Assembly (NCBI RefSeq): GCF_020911925.1
Contig: NZ_CP087134.1
Coordinates: 5,456,001 to 5,520,000, forward strand
Direction: 5' to 3'
From: Flavobacterium cupriresistens
GTDB taxonomy: Bacteria; Bacteroidota; Bacteroidia; Flavobacteriales; Flavobacteriaceae
Length of the DNA stretch: 64,000 bases
Shown: positions 7,868 through 16,019 of the stretch, one piece after another
Position numbering within the stretch: position 1 is the stretch's first letter
Layout: every line of letters starts with the position of its first letter
The notes under the pieces: model-generated
The model's database searches: none
Told to the model about the DNA's origin: nothing
What the model saw: the letters and a program-made list of their open reading frames with translations, nothing else
Made by a program: the position numbers and the translations under genes

Positions 7868-7930
7868 ACTGAAACTACAGATTAGTCTCACTAAAAACCT
7901 TGGCAAAGGGCAAAGCATAGCTTATTTTTA
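7868..7930 (+). promoter_or_regulatory. Promoter D (baseplate operon) with ACTGAAACTA box
   Basis: The box ACTGAAACTA starts at 7868, a weak -33 (CTTG) is at 7899-7902 and a -7 (TATTTTTA) at 7923-7930 with a 20 bp spacer. Box to -7 is 55 bp, and the -7 sequence is identical to promoter C. It would drive the baseplate, fibre and holin genes from 8031 onward. Confidence 0.65.
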
Positions 7931-8030
7931 CAGTATCAAATAAAAATCATCTTTAGGATGTAGCGCGCAGATTCTAAGACGATTTCATGAGCAGAATTAA
8001 TCCAAAAAAAACAACAAATAGAACCGAAAT

Positions 8031-8318
8031 ATGAAAGATTTTATCATAGAAGAAGACTTGCTGATTGCAGGCGAAGATTTTGTCCTTGAAGTGGCAGATC
8101 AGCAAAACCTGCAACATCTGCTACTAAGTCAAAAAGGAGGCTATAAAGAGTTTCCGATACTTGGAGTAGGTATTAAAAAATACATCAATAGTCCTGATGC
8201 CACTTCCAGGCTAAGATTAGAAAACGAAATAGATAAACAATTAACGTATGACAACTTTCATGTGACAACACTGGATGTTAACGATTTACAAAACATTAGA
8301 ATCGATGGGAACTATTAA
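8031..8318 (+). CDS. gp25/GpW-like baseplate protein
   Basis: This 95-residue protein is the first gene after promoter D. Short proteins at the head of a baseplate block are normally the gp25-like wedge component. The central LLLSQKGGYKEFPILGVGI segment fits the gp25-type pattern, in which a conserved run near the middle precedes a helix (TSRLRLENEIDKQLTYDNF). The downstream gene begins inside its last codons (14 bp overlap), a sign of translational coupling. Assignment is by pattern and context, since residue-level similarity to gp25 is weak by eye. Confidence 0.55.
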   Translation: MKDFIIEEDLLIAGEDFVLEVADQQNLQHLLLSQKGGYKEFPILGVGIKKYINSPDATSRLRLENEIDKQLTYDNFHVTTLDVNDLQNIRIDGNY

Positions 8319-8607
8319 ACCACAACAAAACCAAAACATTTTCGACATCTCCTTACAAGAGTACGGTAGTATCGAAAAAGTCTTCGACCTTTTAGAAGAC
8401 AATGATCAATTTGATCTTACAGAAGATATTTCTGTTTACAAAGATTTAAAAACGGGCAGAGAAGCTTTTAAGAAAGACATAGTCGAGTATTACAGTTCCA
8501 GAAATTTAAAGCCCGCAACCGCTCTTACCGAAGAAGAAGAGTATTTATTGGATAAATTCTCGGGAATTGATTATATGATTATTGAAGACGATTTTATCAT
8601 TTATTAA
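8305..8607 (+). CDS. LysM-like tail/baseplate protein
   Basis: I start this 100-residue protein at the ATG at 8305 (MGTIKPQQNQNIFDISLQEYG), because the upstream start at 8275 would extend deep into the previous gene. Residues 5-40 match the pattern of LysM-like domains in tails (QNIFDISLQEYGSIEKVFDLLEDN). In phages such proteins (P2 gpX-like) sit in the baseplate or tube end and bind peptidoglycan or partners. It overlaps the upstream gene by 14 bp. The rest is acidic and of unclear fold. Confidence 0.6.
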   Translation: MGTIKPQQNQNIFDISLQEYGSIEKVFDLLEDNDQFDLTEDISVYKDLKTGREAFKKDIVEYYSSRNLKPATALTEEEEYLLDKFSGIDYMIIEDDFIIY

Positions 8608-8810
8608 GAAACAACCTTAGCTGTAATTACCTGAAATAGTGCTTAGAAAACAACTCAATTGGCAGCTACTACTACCTCTTTAACGTCCTTTTTTAGAAAT
8701 TTCTAAAAAGAAAACTACTTCTCCGTAGTATTTACAAAACAAACATAAACAAGTATCTATAAGCATATTACACATGTCTTACAGGCTAAACTATATTAAA
8801 AAATTAAAAT

Positions 8811-9881
8811 ATGGCACGTACAATTGCTGAAATACAGAATGAAATTCTGTTAGAGAAAGGGAAATATACTTCCCTGAACAACTTAACACAATCAAAGACA
8901 AGTGTCTGGAATCTTTGGGTCAATATTGTGGCTACGGCTGTTTGGTTACACGAAAAAATCGTAGAAAAAAATGCCTTAATATCAAGGCCTCATACCTTAA
9001 ACTGGTATCGCGAACAGGCATTAAACTTTCATTACGGCACCCCTTTAGACCCTGATTCCAGCAACGGAATGTCACTCGTTTGGAAAGAGGGCTCGTATCA
9101 ATTTGACACCACAGATCTTAGTCCTGAACAAATTGAATCGTCTAAAATAATAAAATATTGCGCCGTAAGTGAGGTTGACTTAGGAACCATCCTTGATACC
9201 GAAAAAAAACCTGAACAAATTTTTTCGGACTTCTTCCACAACAAAATCGGGGTTGTTTTTATAAAAGTCGCTACGGTAAAAGGAGATCAGATCGCCAAAA
9301 TAGATGTTCCCAACGAACTTTATGCTTTTAAAGAATATATCGCCAAAATTAAAGATGCAGGAAATCAGGTGCATATCACTTCAGATCAAGGTGATATTCT
9401 GAAAATAAATTTAAATGTTTATATCGATCCTTTGCAAATTTATATTAACCCGAACGATATTGAATACAATCAATTAAAGAGTTTAACGGGTATCCTGACA
9501 CCAGAGCAGAAAGACAAATTGAAGAAATATGAGTTGGAGGGTTACGAACCGGACTCCAAAAACGGCTCATTGATAACAGATAACGAGACTTATCCAATAC
9601 TGGAAGCTGCCAAAGAACATTTAAGAAATATTGAATTTAACGGTGCCTTTGTCAAAACGTATCTCGTTGATGCGCTACAGAAAGCCGCAGGCGTTAAAAT
9701 TCCAATATTAACTAAGCTCCAAACCAGTGTCGCCCAAAATCCAAATGATGAATTGGCTCCTGAACTTTACGATGTTAGTAACCTGGAGTATTTCATTCCT
9801 AAAGCCGGTTATTTTGATTTGGATACCCTAACGGTTGAGGTAAACTACATTCCTTATAATTTCTACCGAGATAAACAATAA
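8811..9881 (+). CDS. Baseplate J-like protein
   Basis: This 356-residue protein follows the gp25/LysM pair after 203 bp. The opening (ARTIAEIQNEILLEKGKYTSL) and the later strands (VHITSDQGDILKINLNVYIDPLQIY) are typical of the Bacteroidota version of baseplate wedge protein J/gp6, a structural piece that forms the iris of the baseplate. It is followed 13 bp later by a gene in the position of tail protein I. There is no signal peptide, as expected of a cytoplasmically assembled particle. The family assignment is by layout and motif pattern. Confidence 0.65.
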   Translation: MARTIAEIQNEILLEKGKYTSLNNLTQSKTSVWNLWVNIVATAVWLHEKIVEKNALISRPHTLNWYREQALNFHYGTPLDPDSSNGMSLVWKEGSYQFDTTDLSPEQIESSKIIKYCAVSEVDLGTILDTEKKPEQIFSDFFHNKIGVVFIKVATVKGDQIAKIDVPNELYAFKEYIAKIKDAGNQVHITSDQGDILKINLNVYIDPLQIYINPNDIEYNQLKSLTGILTPEQKDKLKKYELEGYEPDSKNGSLITDNETYPILEAAKEHLRNIEFNGAFVKTYLVDALQKAAGVKIPILTKLQTSVAQNPNDELAPELYDVSNLEYFIPKAGYFDLDTLTVEVNYIPYNFYRDKQ

Positions 9882-9894
9882 CCTAATATAGACA

Positions 9895-10554
9895 ATGAAT
9901 AAATACACCACAGTAAAATGGGAAAAGTTATTGTTATGGCTGATCCCCCCAGTTCTTAGAAAACAGACACATTATCATTGGCTTAATGTTTTACTCTCGC
10001 CTATCGCTAAGATTTATGAAGAGACTCTCTATAAAATGCAGCATACCGGTCAGATTATCTATCTGGAGAAAGTACTCAACGAGACTTTTAATGTGACCAA
10101 AAATTATAATCCTAATTTAAGTATGGAGCAAAAAAGACGGGAGGAGTTTATTTATATAGACGAATCGGTCAAACCTACCATACAGTATGTCTACCTGAAC
10201 AAAGAGTATTACGAACCGGATAAAGTTTTATCAACTCCAACCTTAAAAATCTTTAAACTATCGATTCCGCTGTTAAAGATTTTTGACCGCAATGGGTATA
10301 AAAAAAGAAACAATAAACCGGTTTATCTGGCTCATCGAAGCGATTACACCAAAATAAGCTACGCCAATTTCAGAGTTTTTATACCGGAAAGTTTACTAAA
10401 AAACGGAACCATAGTCTGCGAAGCAAACAGAGACGCCTCTCCTCACAAAACGGAACCTATAAAAGTGGCCACTATGGCCTATCACAATCTTCTTAATTTT
10501 TACAGATTAGCCGGTAAAAGTTATGAAAGCTATTCTTATGAGCCGGAAAAATAA
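9895..10554 (+). CDS. Tail protein I-like baseplate component
   Basis: This 219-residue protein lies between the J-like protein and the fibre, the slot of P2 gpI/Mu gp48-like proteins that link wedge to fibre. The N-terminal helix region (TTVKWEKLLLWLIPPVLRKQ) and the tyrosine-rich middle (YVYLNKEYYEPDK) are recurrent in Bacteroidota tail loci, but I cannot name a Pfam family with certainty. No signal peptide or membrane helix is evident. The fibre gene starts 76 bp later. Confidence 0.55.
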   Translation: MNKYTTVKWEKLLLWLIPPVLRKQTHYHWLNVLLSPIAKIYEETLYKMQHTGQIIYLEKVLNETFNVTKNYNPNLSMEQKRREEFIYIDESVKPTIQYVYLNKEYYEPDKVLSTPTLKIFKLSIPLLKIFDRNGYKKRNNKPVYLAHRSDYTKISYANFRVFIPESLLKNGTIVCEANRDASPHKTEPIKVATMAYHNLLNFYRLAGKSYESYSYEPEK

Positions 10555-10630
10555 ACTAGAGATCATAGAAGCTAGAATAGAGAAGTATGAACAAACTTAA
10601 AAAAACAACAGCCATTTAAATTAATAAAAA

Positions 10631-12505
10631 ATGAAAAGAATAAATTTTAGTCATTCAGGAGGATTTCCACTCGAACAAGAAACTTTAGAAAGACTTCAGT
10701 CCGCCTACAGGTCTGAATTATACGAAGCATTAAAAAGACATTTAAGTATTAAGACTCCTGCCACTATTGGAGAAGCCATAAATTATATTATAGCTCCCGC
10801 AACAAGCGAGAAACAAGGCTTGGCAGTGATACACCAAATCGAAAAAAACGCTCAGGGAGAAGAAAAAATAGAGGGCATTTTGTATCCAATTGCAAAAGGA
10901 GCCCAAGACAGCTGCTTAAAAACGACCCGAACAGGGACCAGTTTAGTATATGGTACGGGAACATTTCAAACCGCCTATTTTGATTACGAAGCCCAATACA
11001 TCAGTCAAACCGACTATAACAATGCCGATAGAAGCGGTACAACTAATACTGATGCCTTAACGGTATATTATTATGAATTGGACGATTTCCAAATAGTTAA
11101 GGATATTGCTGCTATTGAAGCCATTCTGCAAAGATTGCAGAATGAAATTGATGCGATAGAAAATGATATCGCTACTGTTGTTAAACCAAAAATTAGTGCC
11201 ATAGAAAGCGATATTGCCAACGTCGTTAAACCAAAAATTAATGCAATAGAAAGTGACATCGCCAATGTTGTTAAGCCAAAAATTAATGCAATAGAAAGCG
11301 ATATCGCCAATGTCGTTAAACCAAAAATTAGTGCAATCGAAGGCGATATTGCTAATGTCGTTAAGCCAAGAATTACTGCAATCGAAGGTGATATTGCTAA
11401 TGTCGTTAAGCCAAAAATTACTGCAATCGAAGGTGATATTGCTAATGTCGTTAAACCAAGAATTAGTGCAATCGAAGGAGATATTGCTAATGTCGTTAAG
11501 CCGGGGATCAACGAAAACACTAACCAAATTAATGTAATTAAAGATACCTACCTACCTCTTGACGGCTCAAAAGCCATGACAGGAAATTTGACTGTAGGAG
11601 GAAACATAACTGTAAATACAACGGATCAGGTAGAAGCAACAAAATCCGAAACGCCTTTGTTAGTACTAAAAGGAGGAAATAAGATTGCTAAAACTGATAT
11701 CTCTATCAAAGCCCTAATGGACCGTCTCATTGCTTTAGAAGCAAGACCCGCAGCAACTGGAATACCTGTCGGTATCGTTGCCATTTGGGGCAGGCCTGCT
11801 AATCAAATTCCAACAGGATGGAAAGAATATGAACCATTACAAGGAAGAATGCCAGTTGGACTTTATAATCCTGACTTTCAAGAACGAGGTAAACAATTTG
11901 TCCAAAGAAGTTATTATCAAAATTTAACTTTTTATTTTGAGAATGGGACCAGAATATGGCCATTTGATACCTTAGGAAAAGCTGGAGGATATGTAGCAAA
12001 ATCTTTGAATGTTGATGAAATGCCTCCACACAACCATCCTTTAGCTACTGATTCCGCCGGAACGTCGGACATGAATACAGTAGTAATGGAAGGTACACGA
12101 AATAACGATGAGGGATGGTCTGACACTAACACAACCGGATCAAGAGGAAATGGTAATTCTTTTCCACTACAAAGTCCTTACAGAGTAGTTCAATTTATTG
12201 AATATACGGGAGGCTCAGATCCTACAATAATACCATCAACTCCAGTAAAATTAACCTACTCCTTTGAACCACCAAGTCTGATCGTATTTGAATGGGAAGC
12301 TTCAATAGACAATAACAGTGGAATTCGTTATGAACTATGGTCTAAAAAATCTGGAGAAGAATATAAATTACATTCGACTGACTCTCTAGTCACTCGCAAT
12401 TTTTTTGCTGCAACTAACACAACATATCATTTTCAGGTATACGCTATAGATAGTGATAACAATAGATCACTTCCTTCTAACGAACTCATCATTCCTATAC
12501 CGTAA
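10631..12505 (+). CDS. Tail fibre with 15-residue repeats, collar domain and C-terminal FN3
   Basis: At 624 residues this is the likely receptor-binding fibre. Residues 1-165 should form the baseplate attachment. Residues 175-294 are eight 15-residue repeats (consensus AIEGDIANVVKPKIS), a trimeric shaft candidate. A beta shaft (residues 305-370) leads to a collar-type tip from about 377 (GIPVGIVAIWG, then IPTGWKEYEPLQGRMPVG), with the metal-binding-like HxH in EMPPHNHP near residue 464. The last 88 residues look like a fibronectin type III domain (YSFEPPSLIVFEWEAS, YHFQVYAIDSDNNRSLPS). The fibre decides which surface the particle binds. An FN3 module at the end is unusual for a collar fibre and could carry the host specificity. 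No chaperone gene is obvious downstream. Confidence 0.85.
   Translation: MKRINFSHSGGFPLEQETLERLQSAYRSELYEALKRHLSIKTPATIGEAINYIIAPATSEKQGLAVIHQIEKNAQGEEKIEGILYPIAKGAQDSCLKTTRTGTSLVYGTGTFQTAYFDYEAQYISQTDYNNADRSGTTNTDALTVYYYELDDFQIVKDIAAIEAILQRLQNEIDAIENDIATVVKPKISAIESDIANVVKPKINAIESDIANVVKPKINAIESDIANVVKPKISAIEGDIANVVKPRITAIEGDIANVVKPKITAIEGDIANVVKPRISAIEGDIANVVKPGINENTNQINVIKDTYLPLDGSKAMTGNLTVGGNITVNTTDQVEATKSETPLLVLKGGNKIAKTDISIKALMDRLIALEARPAATGIPVGIVAIWGRPANQIPTGWKEYEPLQGRMPVGLYNPDFQERGKQFVQRSYYQNLTFYFENGTRIWPFDTLGKAGGYVAKSLNVDEMPPHNHPLATDSAGTSDMNTVVMEGTRNNDEGWSDTNTTGSRGNGNSFPLQSPYRVVQFIEYTGGSDPTIIPSTPVKLTYSFEPPSLIVFEWEASIDNNSGIRYELWSKKSGEEYKLHSTDSLVTRNFFAATNTTYHFQVYAIDSDNNRSLPSNELIIPIP
11153..11512 (+). 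repeat. Eight 45-bp in-frame tandem repeats in the fibre gene
   Basis: Eight units of exactly 45 bp encode AIE-(S/G/N)-DIA-(N/T)-VVKP-(K/R/G)-I-(S/N/T). Each unit keeps the Pro and most of the hydrophobic positions. Units 5-8 are nearly identical at DNA level and differ from units 1-4, which suggests stepwise expansion. Such arrays can change length by slippage and therefore change fibre length. Confidence 0.95.
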
Positions 12506-12640
12506 CTCCAGTTTCTCTGTAGATTTGTTAATAACATTCGTATTGGTTTAAAGAATAAATTACCCTCAGACAATCTGCTAGGACTTTATTCTCTAACAAG
12601 ATTCATAAACCTGCAAATCTGTATAAGTAACAATATGTAA

Positions 12641-12673
12641 TACTCTTCTGGGGCACTTTGCCCCAAAAGAGTA
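12641..12673. other. Long hairpin between fibre and membrane-protein genes
   Basis: TACTCTTCTGGGGCA (12641-12655) pairs with TGCCCCAAAAGAGTA (12659-12673) around a 3 nt loop, with one mismatch. Neither side is followed by a T-run. It could be an RNA-processing or stability element, or a weak terminator after the fibre gene. Confidence 0.5.
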
Positions 12674-12708
12674 CTTACTTAAAATCATTCACCTTAAAAA
12701 AATCACCT

Positions 12709-13173
12709 ATGAAAGTAGTAAAATTTATTTTTACCACTGCGGCATTACTGTGGCTGCTGGTCACCATCCTGACCGTATTACCCATTGTTGTTTTGCTACT
12801 GCCAACCTTTTTTTTTTCAAAAAATCACTATACCGAATGGATCTTTTTTTCCACTGCCTTACTCTGTTCTTTAGGCTTTTACCCTATTTACACCCTGTAT
12901 ACGCTATTAGACTGGAACGATTTTTTAAGATTTTCAAAAAACCTTCGTTTACACCTTAACATTATGGGAAACAGGATCATCCGAACTGTAACAAATGACA
13001 CTCTTGTCAGCCCTGCTCCTGTCCATCAATTTGATACTGTACAGGAAGTTGCAAATAATGATTTAAGAAAAAACAACAATCATCCTACGCTGTCGATATT
13101 CGGAAAAAGAGTAACCAACTTACCGAATCTAATTGATTTTAATACTTTCAAAAAACCTATCCCAACCGACTAA
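12709..13173 (+). CDS. Small membrane protein of the tail locus
   Basis: I start it at the ATG at 12709 (MKVVKFIFTTAALLWLL). A TTG start at 12658 would fall inside the hairpin before it and is not credible. The 154-residue protein has two strong membrane segments (residues about 5-35 and 45-70), then a basic amphipathic stretch and a hydrophilic tail. It lies between fibre and holin and may help lysis or anchor the particle at the inner membrane. I do not recognise a family. Confidence 0.6.
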   Translation: MKVVKFIFTTAALLWLLVTILTVLPIVVLLLPTFFFSKNHYTEWIFFSTALLCSLGFYPIYTLYTLLDWNDFLRFSKNLRLHLNIMGNRIIRTVTNDTLVSPAPVHQFDTVQEVANNDLRKNNNHPTLSIFGKRVTNLPNLIDFNTFKKPIPTD

Positions 13174-13189
13174 TAAAACCACAAAAAAG

Positions 13190-13660
13190 ATGATCCATAA
13201 AATTTCAGAATATTCAAACGAAATCAAATTATTGCTTTATGGCATTTTTGTTTACTTAGAAATGGATGTCGAAATTGTGAAAGTATTGTTTTACTTAATG
13301 GTATTAGATACTATTTTAGGCATTATCAAAACTATAGTATTAGGAAATGCTTTTAGCTTTAAAAAACTGGCTTTAGGATTTGTATCCAAATTAGCCGTGC
13401 TGTTAATCCCTACCGCTTTGGCCTTAATGAGTAAAGGGCTTAACTATAACTTTAAATGGTTTGTAACCATTGTCATGGATCTGCTTATCGTAAGTGACGG
13501 CATCTCGATAATCAGTAATATTATTGCCATAAAGACAAAAAAAGAAGTAGAAAATTTCGATGCCATGACACTAATTCTCAAATCGATTAGAAATAGTTTG
13601 ATACGGCTGTTTAAAAAACTTCTAATCACTATTGATCCTAAATTTCATACCGAAAAATAA
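13190..13660 (+). CDS. Phage holin family protein
   Basis: The 156-residue protein starts at the ATG at 13190 (MIHKISEYSNEIKLLLYG). It has the size and layout of the toxin-secretion/phage-lysis holin family found with Bacteroidota prophages: a short N-terminal helix, membrane segments at about 35-50 (VLFYLMVLDTILGIIKTIVLG), 65-85 (VSKLAVLLIPTALALM) and 90-125 (WFVTIVMDLLIVSDGISIISN), and a basic C-terminus. LDTILGIIK is the family's characteristic D-x-x-x-G helix. Holins open the inner membrane to let endolysin out, and an M15 endolysin lies upstream at 6485. Confidence 0.85.
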   Translation: MIHKISEYSNEIKLLLYGIFVYLEMDVEIVKVLFYLMVLDTILGIIKTIVLGNAFSFKKLALGFVSKLAVLLIPTALALMSKGLNYNFKWFVTIVMDLLIVSDGISIISNIIAIKTKKEVENFDAMTLILKSIRNSLIRLFKKLLITIDPKFHTEK

Positions 13661-13915
13661 CACCTTCAAAAAGTCTCTTTTACAGACACCAAACCATAAA
13701 ATAAGAAAACAAAAAAAGACCGGTCTATTTTGCTCTTAACCACCTTTAAACAAAGGAAATAGAAACTAAAAAAAGAAGGATTTGTTCTCCTAAATCGCTG
13801 TTAATTTCGTTCTTCACAACAAAAAGAAAAAGTAACTTTACGAGTACTATTAACAACAAATTACCCCAAATCTAATTGTTTCATTTTTTTAAAATTCCAA
13901 AGAACAACATGACCA

Positions 13916-14317
13916 ATGACGTTAAAATCAGTAACCAAAAATGCATCCAATTTATTAGAGCGGGTATTTAAAATTAAAAGAACAGGAAACAGCATCGACT
14001 TAAGTAATTCTTTCTACGTTTCAAACAAAGAAATTTCTCCGGTATCATTTGAAGCCGAAATTTACAAAATAACATTCCGTACAGAACAAAATGGAGAAGC
14101 AAAGACCTACGATCTTTTCCTGCCTTTCAACGAATTAATTTGTGAACATGAAATTGCTTTTTTAGAAGATTATTTAGGAATACTTCTTTCCGGAGATGGA
14201 TCGCAATTTGAAATTCTGGAGTTCCGATCGGATTTCTCCATTCAATTCGATCAGGAAAACAGCTATTTTATAGCGTCTGATGAGGTAAACAACGGTTTAC
14301 TGCTTTTTAGAAAGTAA
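13916..14317 (+). CDS. Unknown 133-residue protein at the right end of the tail locus
   Basis: The protein (MTLKSVTKNASNLLERVFKI...) is acidic and beta-rich, with paired strands (SFEAEIYKITFRT, AKTYDLFLPFNELI, FEILEFRSDFSIQF) and no signal peptide or membrane segment. It lies 255 bp after the holin, with no boxed promoter visible. A TAACTTTA at 13833 could be a -7 element but has no good -33. I do not recognise a family, so it may be the last tail-locus gene or the first gene of the host flank. Confidence 0.55.
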   Translation: MTLKSVTKNASNLLERVFKIKRTGNSIDLSNSFYVSNKEISPVSFEAEIYKITFRTEQNGEAKTYDLFLPFNELICEHEIAFLEDYLGILLSGDGSQFEILEFRSDFSIQFDQENSYFIASDEVNNGLLLFRK

Positions 14318-14413
14318 AAACACTCTCAGATACTCTTTTTTAACAAATTTATTTTGTAGAAATCACAAAGTAATTGTGAGCATCTTCAAAGAAAAAAAGC
14401 AAGATATATACCC

Positions 14414-14469
14414 TCGACGATTGAGAAATCAAAATATCGGAATATTGATCGTGATTTCTCCTTCGTCGA
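14414..14469. repeat. REP-like inverted repeat after the tail locus
   Basis: TCGACGA/GAGAAATCA (14414-14431, split by 2 nt) pairs with TGATTTCTC/TCGTCGA (14452-14469). The same words (TTTCGA, GAAGTCGAGAAATC) make up the array at 37705-37990, so both belong to one dispersed intergenic family. It marks the right margin of the tail locus. The rest of 14318-14580 shows no gene. Confidence 0.7.
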
Positions 14470-14580
14470 AATTAAAAGGATTGCGGTACAGCAATAAAGT
14501 CTAAAAGTTCCTTAAAGTTTTAAACTCAGCAGGTCAAATGTGAAATATAAAATGCAAAATTTGGAATTTGAGATTTGAGT

Positions 14581-14664
14581 TTCAAGTTTCAAGTTTTAAG
14601 TTTCAAGTTTTAAGTTTCAAGTTTTAAGTTTCAAGTTTTAAGTTTCAAGTTTTGGAATTTGGAA
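14581..14664 (+). repeat. Heptamer tandem repeat (TTCAAGT/TTTAAGT)
   Basis: Ten heptamers alternate TTCAAGT and TTTAAGT (14581-14650), then TTTGGAA twice. Further imperfect copies with GAGTTT run to about 14720. The alternation gives a 14 bp higher-order period. It lies between convergent transcription units: the tail locus ends on the left and the HlyD gene ends at 14732 on the right. Confidence 0.85.
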
Positions 14665-14731
14665 TTTGAGTTTTGGAATTTCGAGTTTCGAGTTTTGGAA
14701 TTTCAAAAAATTGGAATTTCCCCCCTTACCT

Positions 14732-16018
14732 TTATCTTTCAAAAATATCCCTAAATTGGTACAGTAATCTTTCAATTAATCGCAGGTCTTCCGTTACTAT
14801 ATCTGCATTTCCCTGCATTTCCTGCTGAAAAGGAATTCCTTTTTTATAAGACGTTTCCAAACCGTTTGGCAATAAAACGTCAACTAATAAATTGCCTTCT
14901 TTATCCGGCGTTAAAGAAATTGCCTGGGTTTTGCCTTTTAATATTCCGAATTCTCTGTACGGAAAATTGGTAAGTTTGATGTTGACCTTCTGACCTACTT
15001 TTATTTTTCCCGAATTTAATGTCGGAGCTTTCACTTTTCCAATATAACCACTTTCGCGACTTGGAATAATGGCAAAAATCGTCACTCCCGCTTCAACGGG
15101 TTGATTTTCTGCCCAAATTTGTAAAAAACTGATTTTACCATCGATTGAAGATCTTAAAACATAATTTAATTCCCAGTCTTTTACAGCCTTTTTTAATTGG
15201 TAAAAGGCCTGAATTTTATTGTTCTCCAGATTAATTAGTTCTTTGCTTTCGTTTATATGAGTTGTTTTACTGCTGCGATTTAATTCATTCAATGCCGATT
15301 TTAATTGCGAAATCGTACTCAGCAAACCTTTGTAACTTTTCTGTGCCTGTAAAAAAAGCAATCGTTGTCTTTCTACTTCCTGCGAAGAATAAATTCCTTT
15401 TTGAAATAAGGTTTCAAATCGGTTCAATTCATTTTTCTGGAGCACTAATTCACTCTGATTGATTTCTTTTTGCGACTCTAAAAGATTTAATCGTTCCTGA
15501 AGCTGAATTGCTTCGTAGTTTTGAGCCGTTCCTTCTACGCGATACGGTTGCAGTTTTGCATTTAACTGATCGGCCACACTTTCTTTTCTGAAGTTGGCAA
15601 AAGCACTTTCTACCTCTCCCAGTTGTGCAGTGTTTAATTTCTCAAATGGAAATGCACTCTTGTTTATATTTATTGTATCCAAAATATTTTTCAGAACAAA
15701 TACGTCTTGGTATTTAGCCGAATTTTCGAGTATCGCCAGTGGCATATTTTGCTTGACTAGTGTTTTGTCTTTTACTAAAATAGCCTCAATCCTACCTGAT
15801 GTTTTAACAACTAATTTCTGCGGTGGCGTATTGGTTGTAATCACGATTTGCGAAACTATAATATCCGGGTATTTTACAAACCAGGAGATTAAAAACAGGA
15901 TCACTATAAATACCAATAATATTGTATTGCCCCACTTCTGAATGGTTTTGGGAGGGTCAGATAAAATATCTCTTACTTCCTCACTGTATATTTTCAGGTC
16001 ATCATTTAGTTCTTCCAT
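14732..16018 (-). CDS. HlyD-family membrane-fusion protein of a peptide exporter
   Basis: The 428-residue protein is the periplasmic adaptor of a type I-like exporter. After a cytoplasmic N-terminus (EELNDDLKIYSEEVRDIL) comes one membrane helix at about 33-49 (TILLVFIVILFLISWFV). A biotinyl-lipoyl-like half follows (LVVKTSGRIEAILVKD), then a coiled-coil hairpin with a KNELNRFETLFQKGIYS segment typical of HlyD proteins, the second lipoyl half and a beta-barrel (GYIGKVKAPTLNSGKIKVGQ). It starts 1 nt after the ABC transporter stop and is translationally coupled with it. It should connect the C39 exporter to an outer-membrane channel, which is not encoded in the window. Confidence 0.9.
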   Translation of the reverse strand: MEELNDDLKIYSEEVRDILSDPPKTIQKWGNTILLVFIVILFLISWFVKYPDIIVSQIVITTNTPPQKLVVKTSGRIEAILVKDKTLVKQNMPLAILENSAKYQDVFVLKNILDTININKSAFPFEKLNTAQLGEVESAFANFRKESVADQLNAKLQPYRVEGTAQNYEAIQLQERLNLLESQKEINQSELVLQKNELNRFETLFQKGIYSSQEVERQRLLFLQAQKSYKGLLSTISQLKSALNELNRSSKTTHINESKELINLENNKIQAFYQLKKAVKDWELNYVLRSSIDGKISFLQIWAENQPVEAGVTIFAIIPSRESGYIGKVKAPTLNSGKIKVGQKVNIKLTNFPYREFGILKGKTQAISLTPDKEGNLLVDVLLPNGLETSYKKGIPFQQEMQGNADIVTEDLRLIERLLYQFRDIFER

Positions 16019-16019
16019 C

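Noticed and set aside
7749..7943. A 64-codon frame starting with TTG, basic product
   Set aside because: It overlaps the end of the preceding gene, has no ATG, and contains the ACTGAAACTA box and -7 element of promoter D.
8627..8646. A fifth, weaker copy of the promoter box (TTACCTGAAATAGTG)
   Set aside because: It differs in the core and no TAnnTTT(G/A) lies 55 bp downstream.
11057..11537. Long open frames on both strands across the fibre repeats
   Set aside because: They are consequences of the 45 bp repeat, which keeps every frame open in phase; the fibre frame is the real one.
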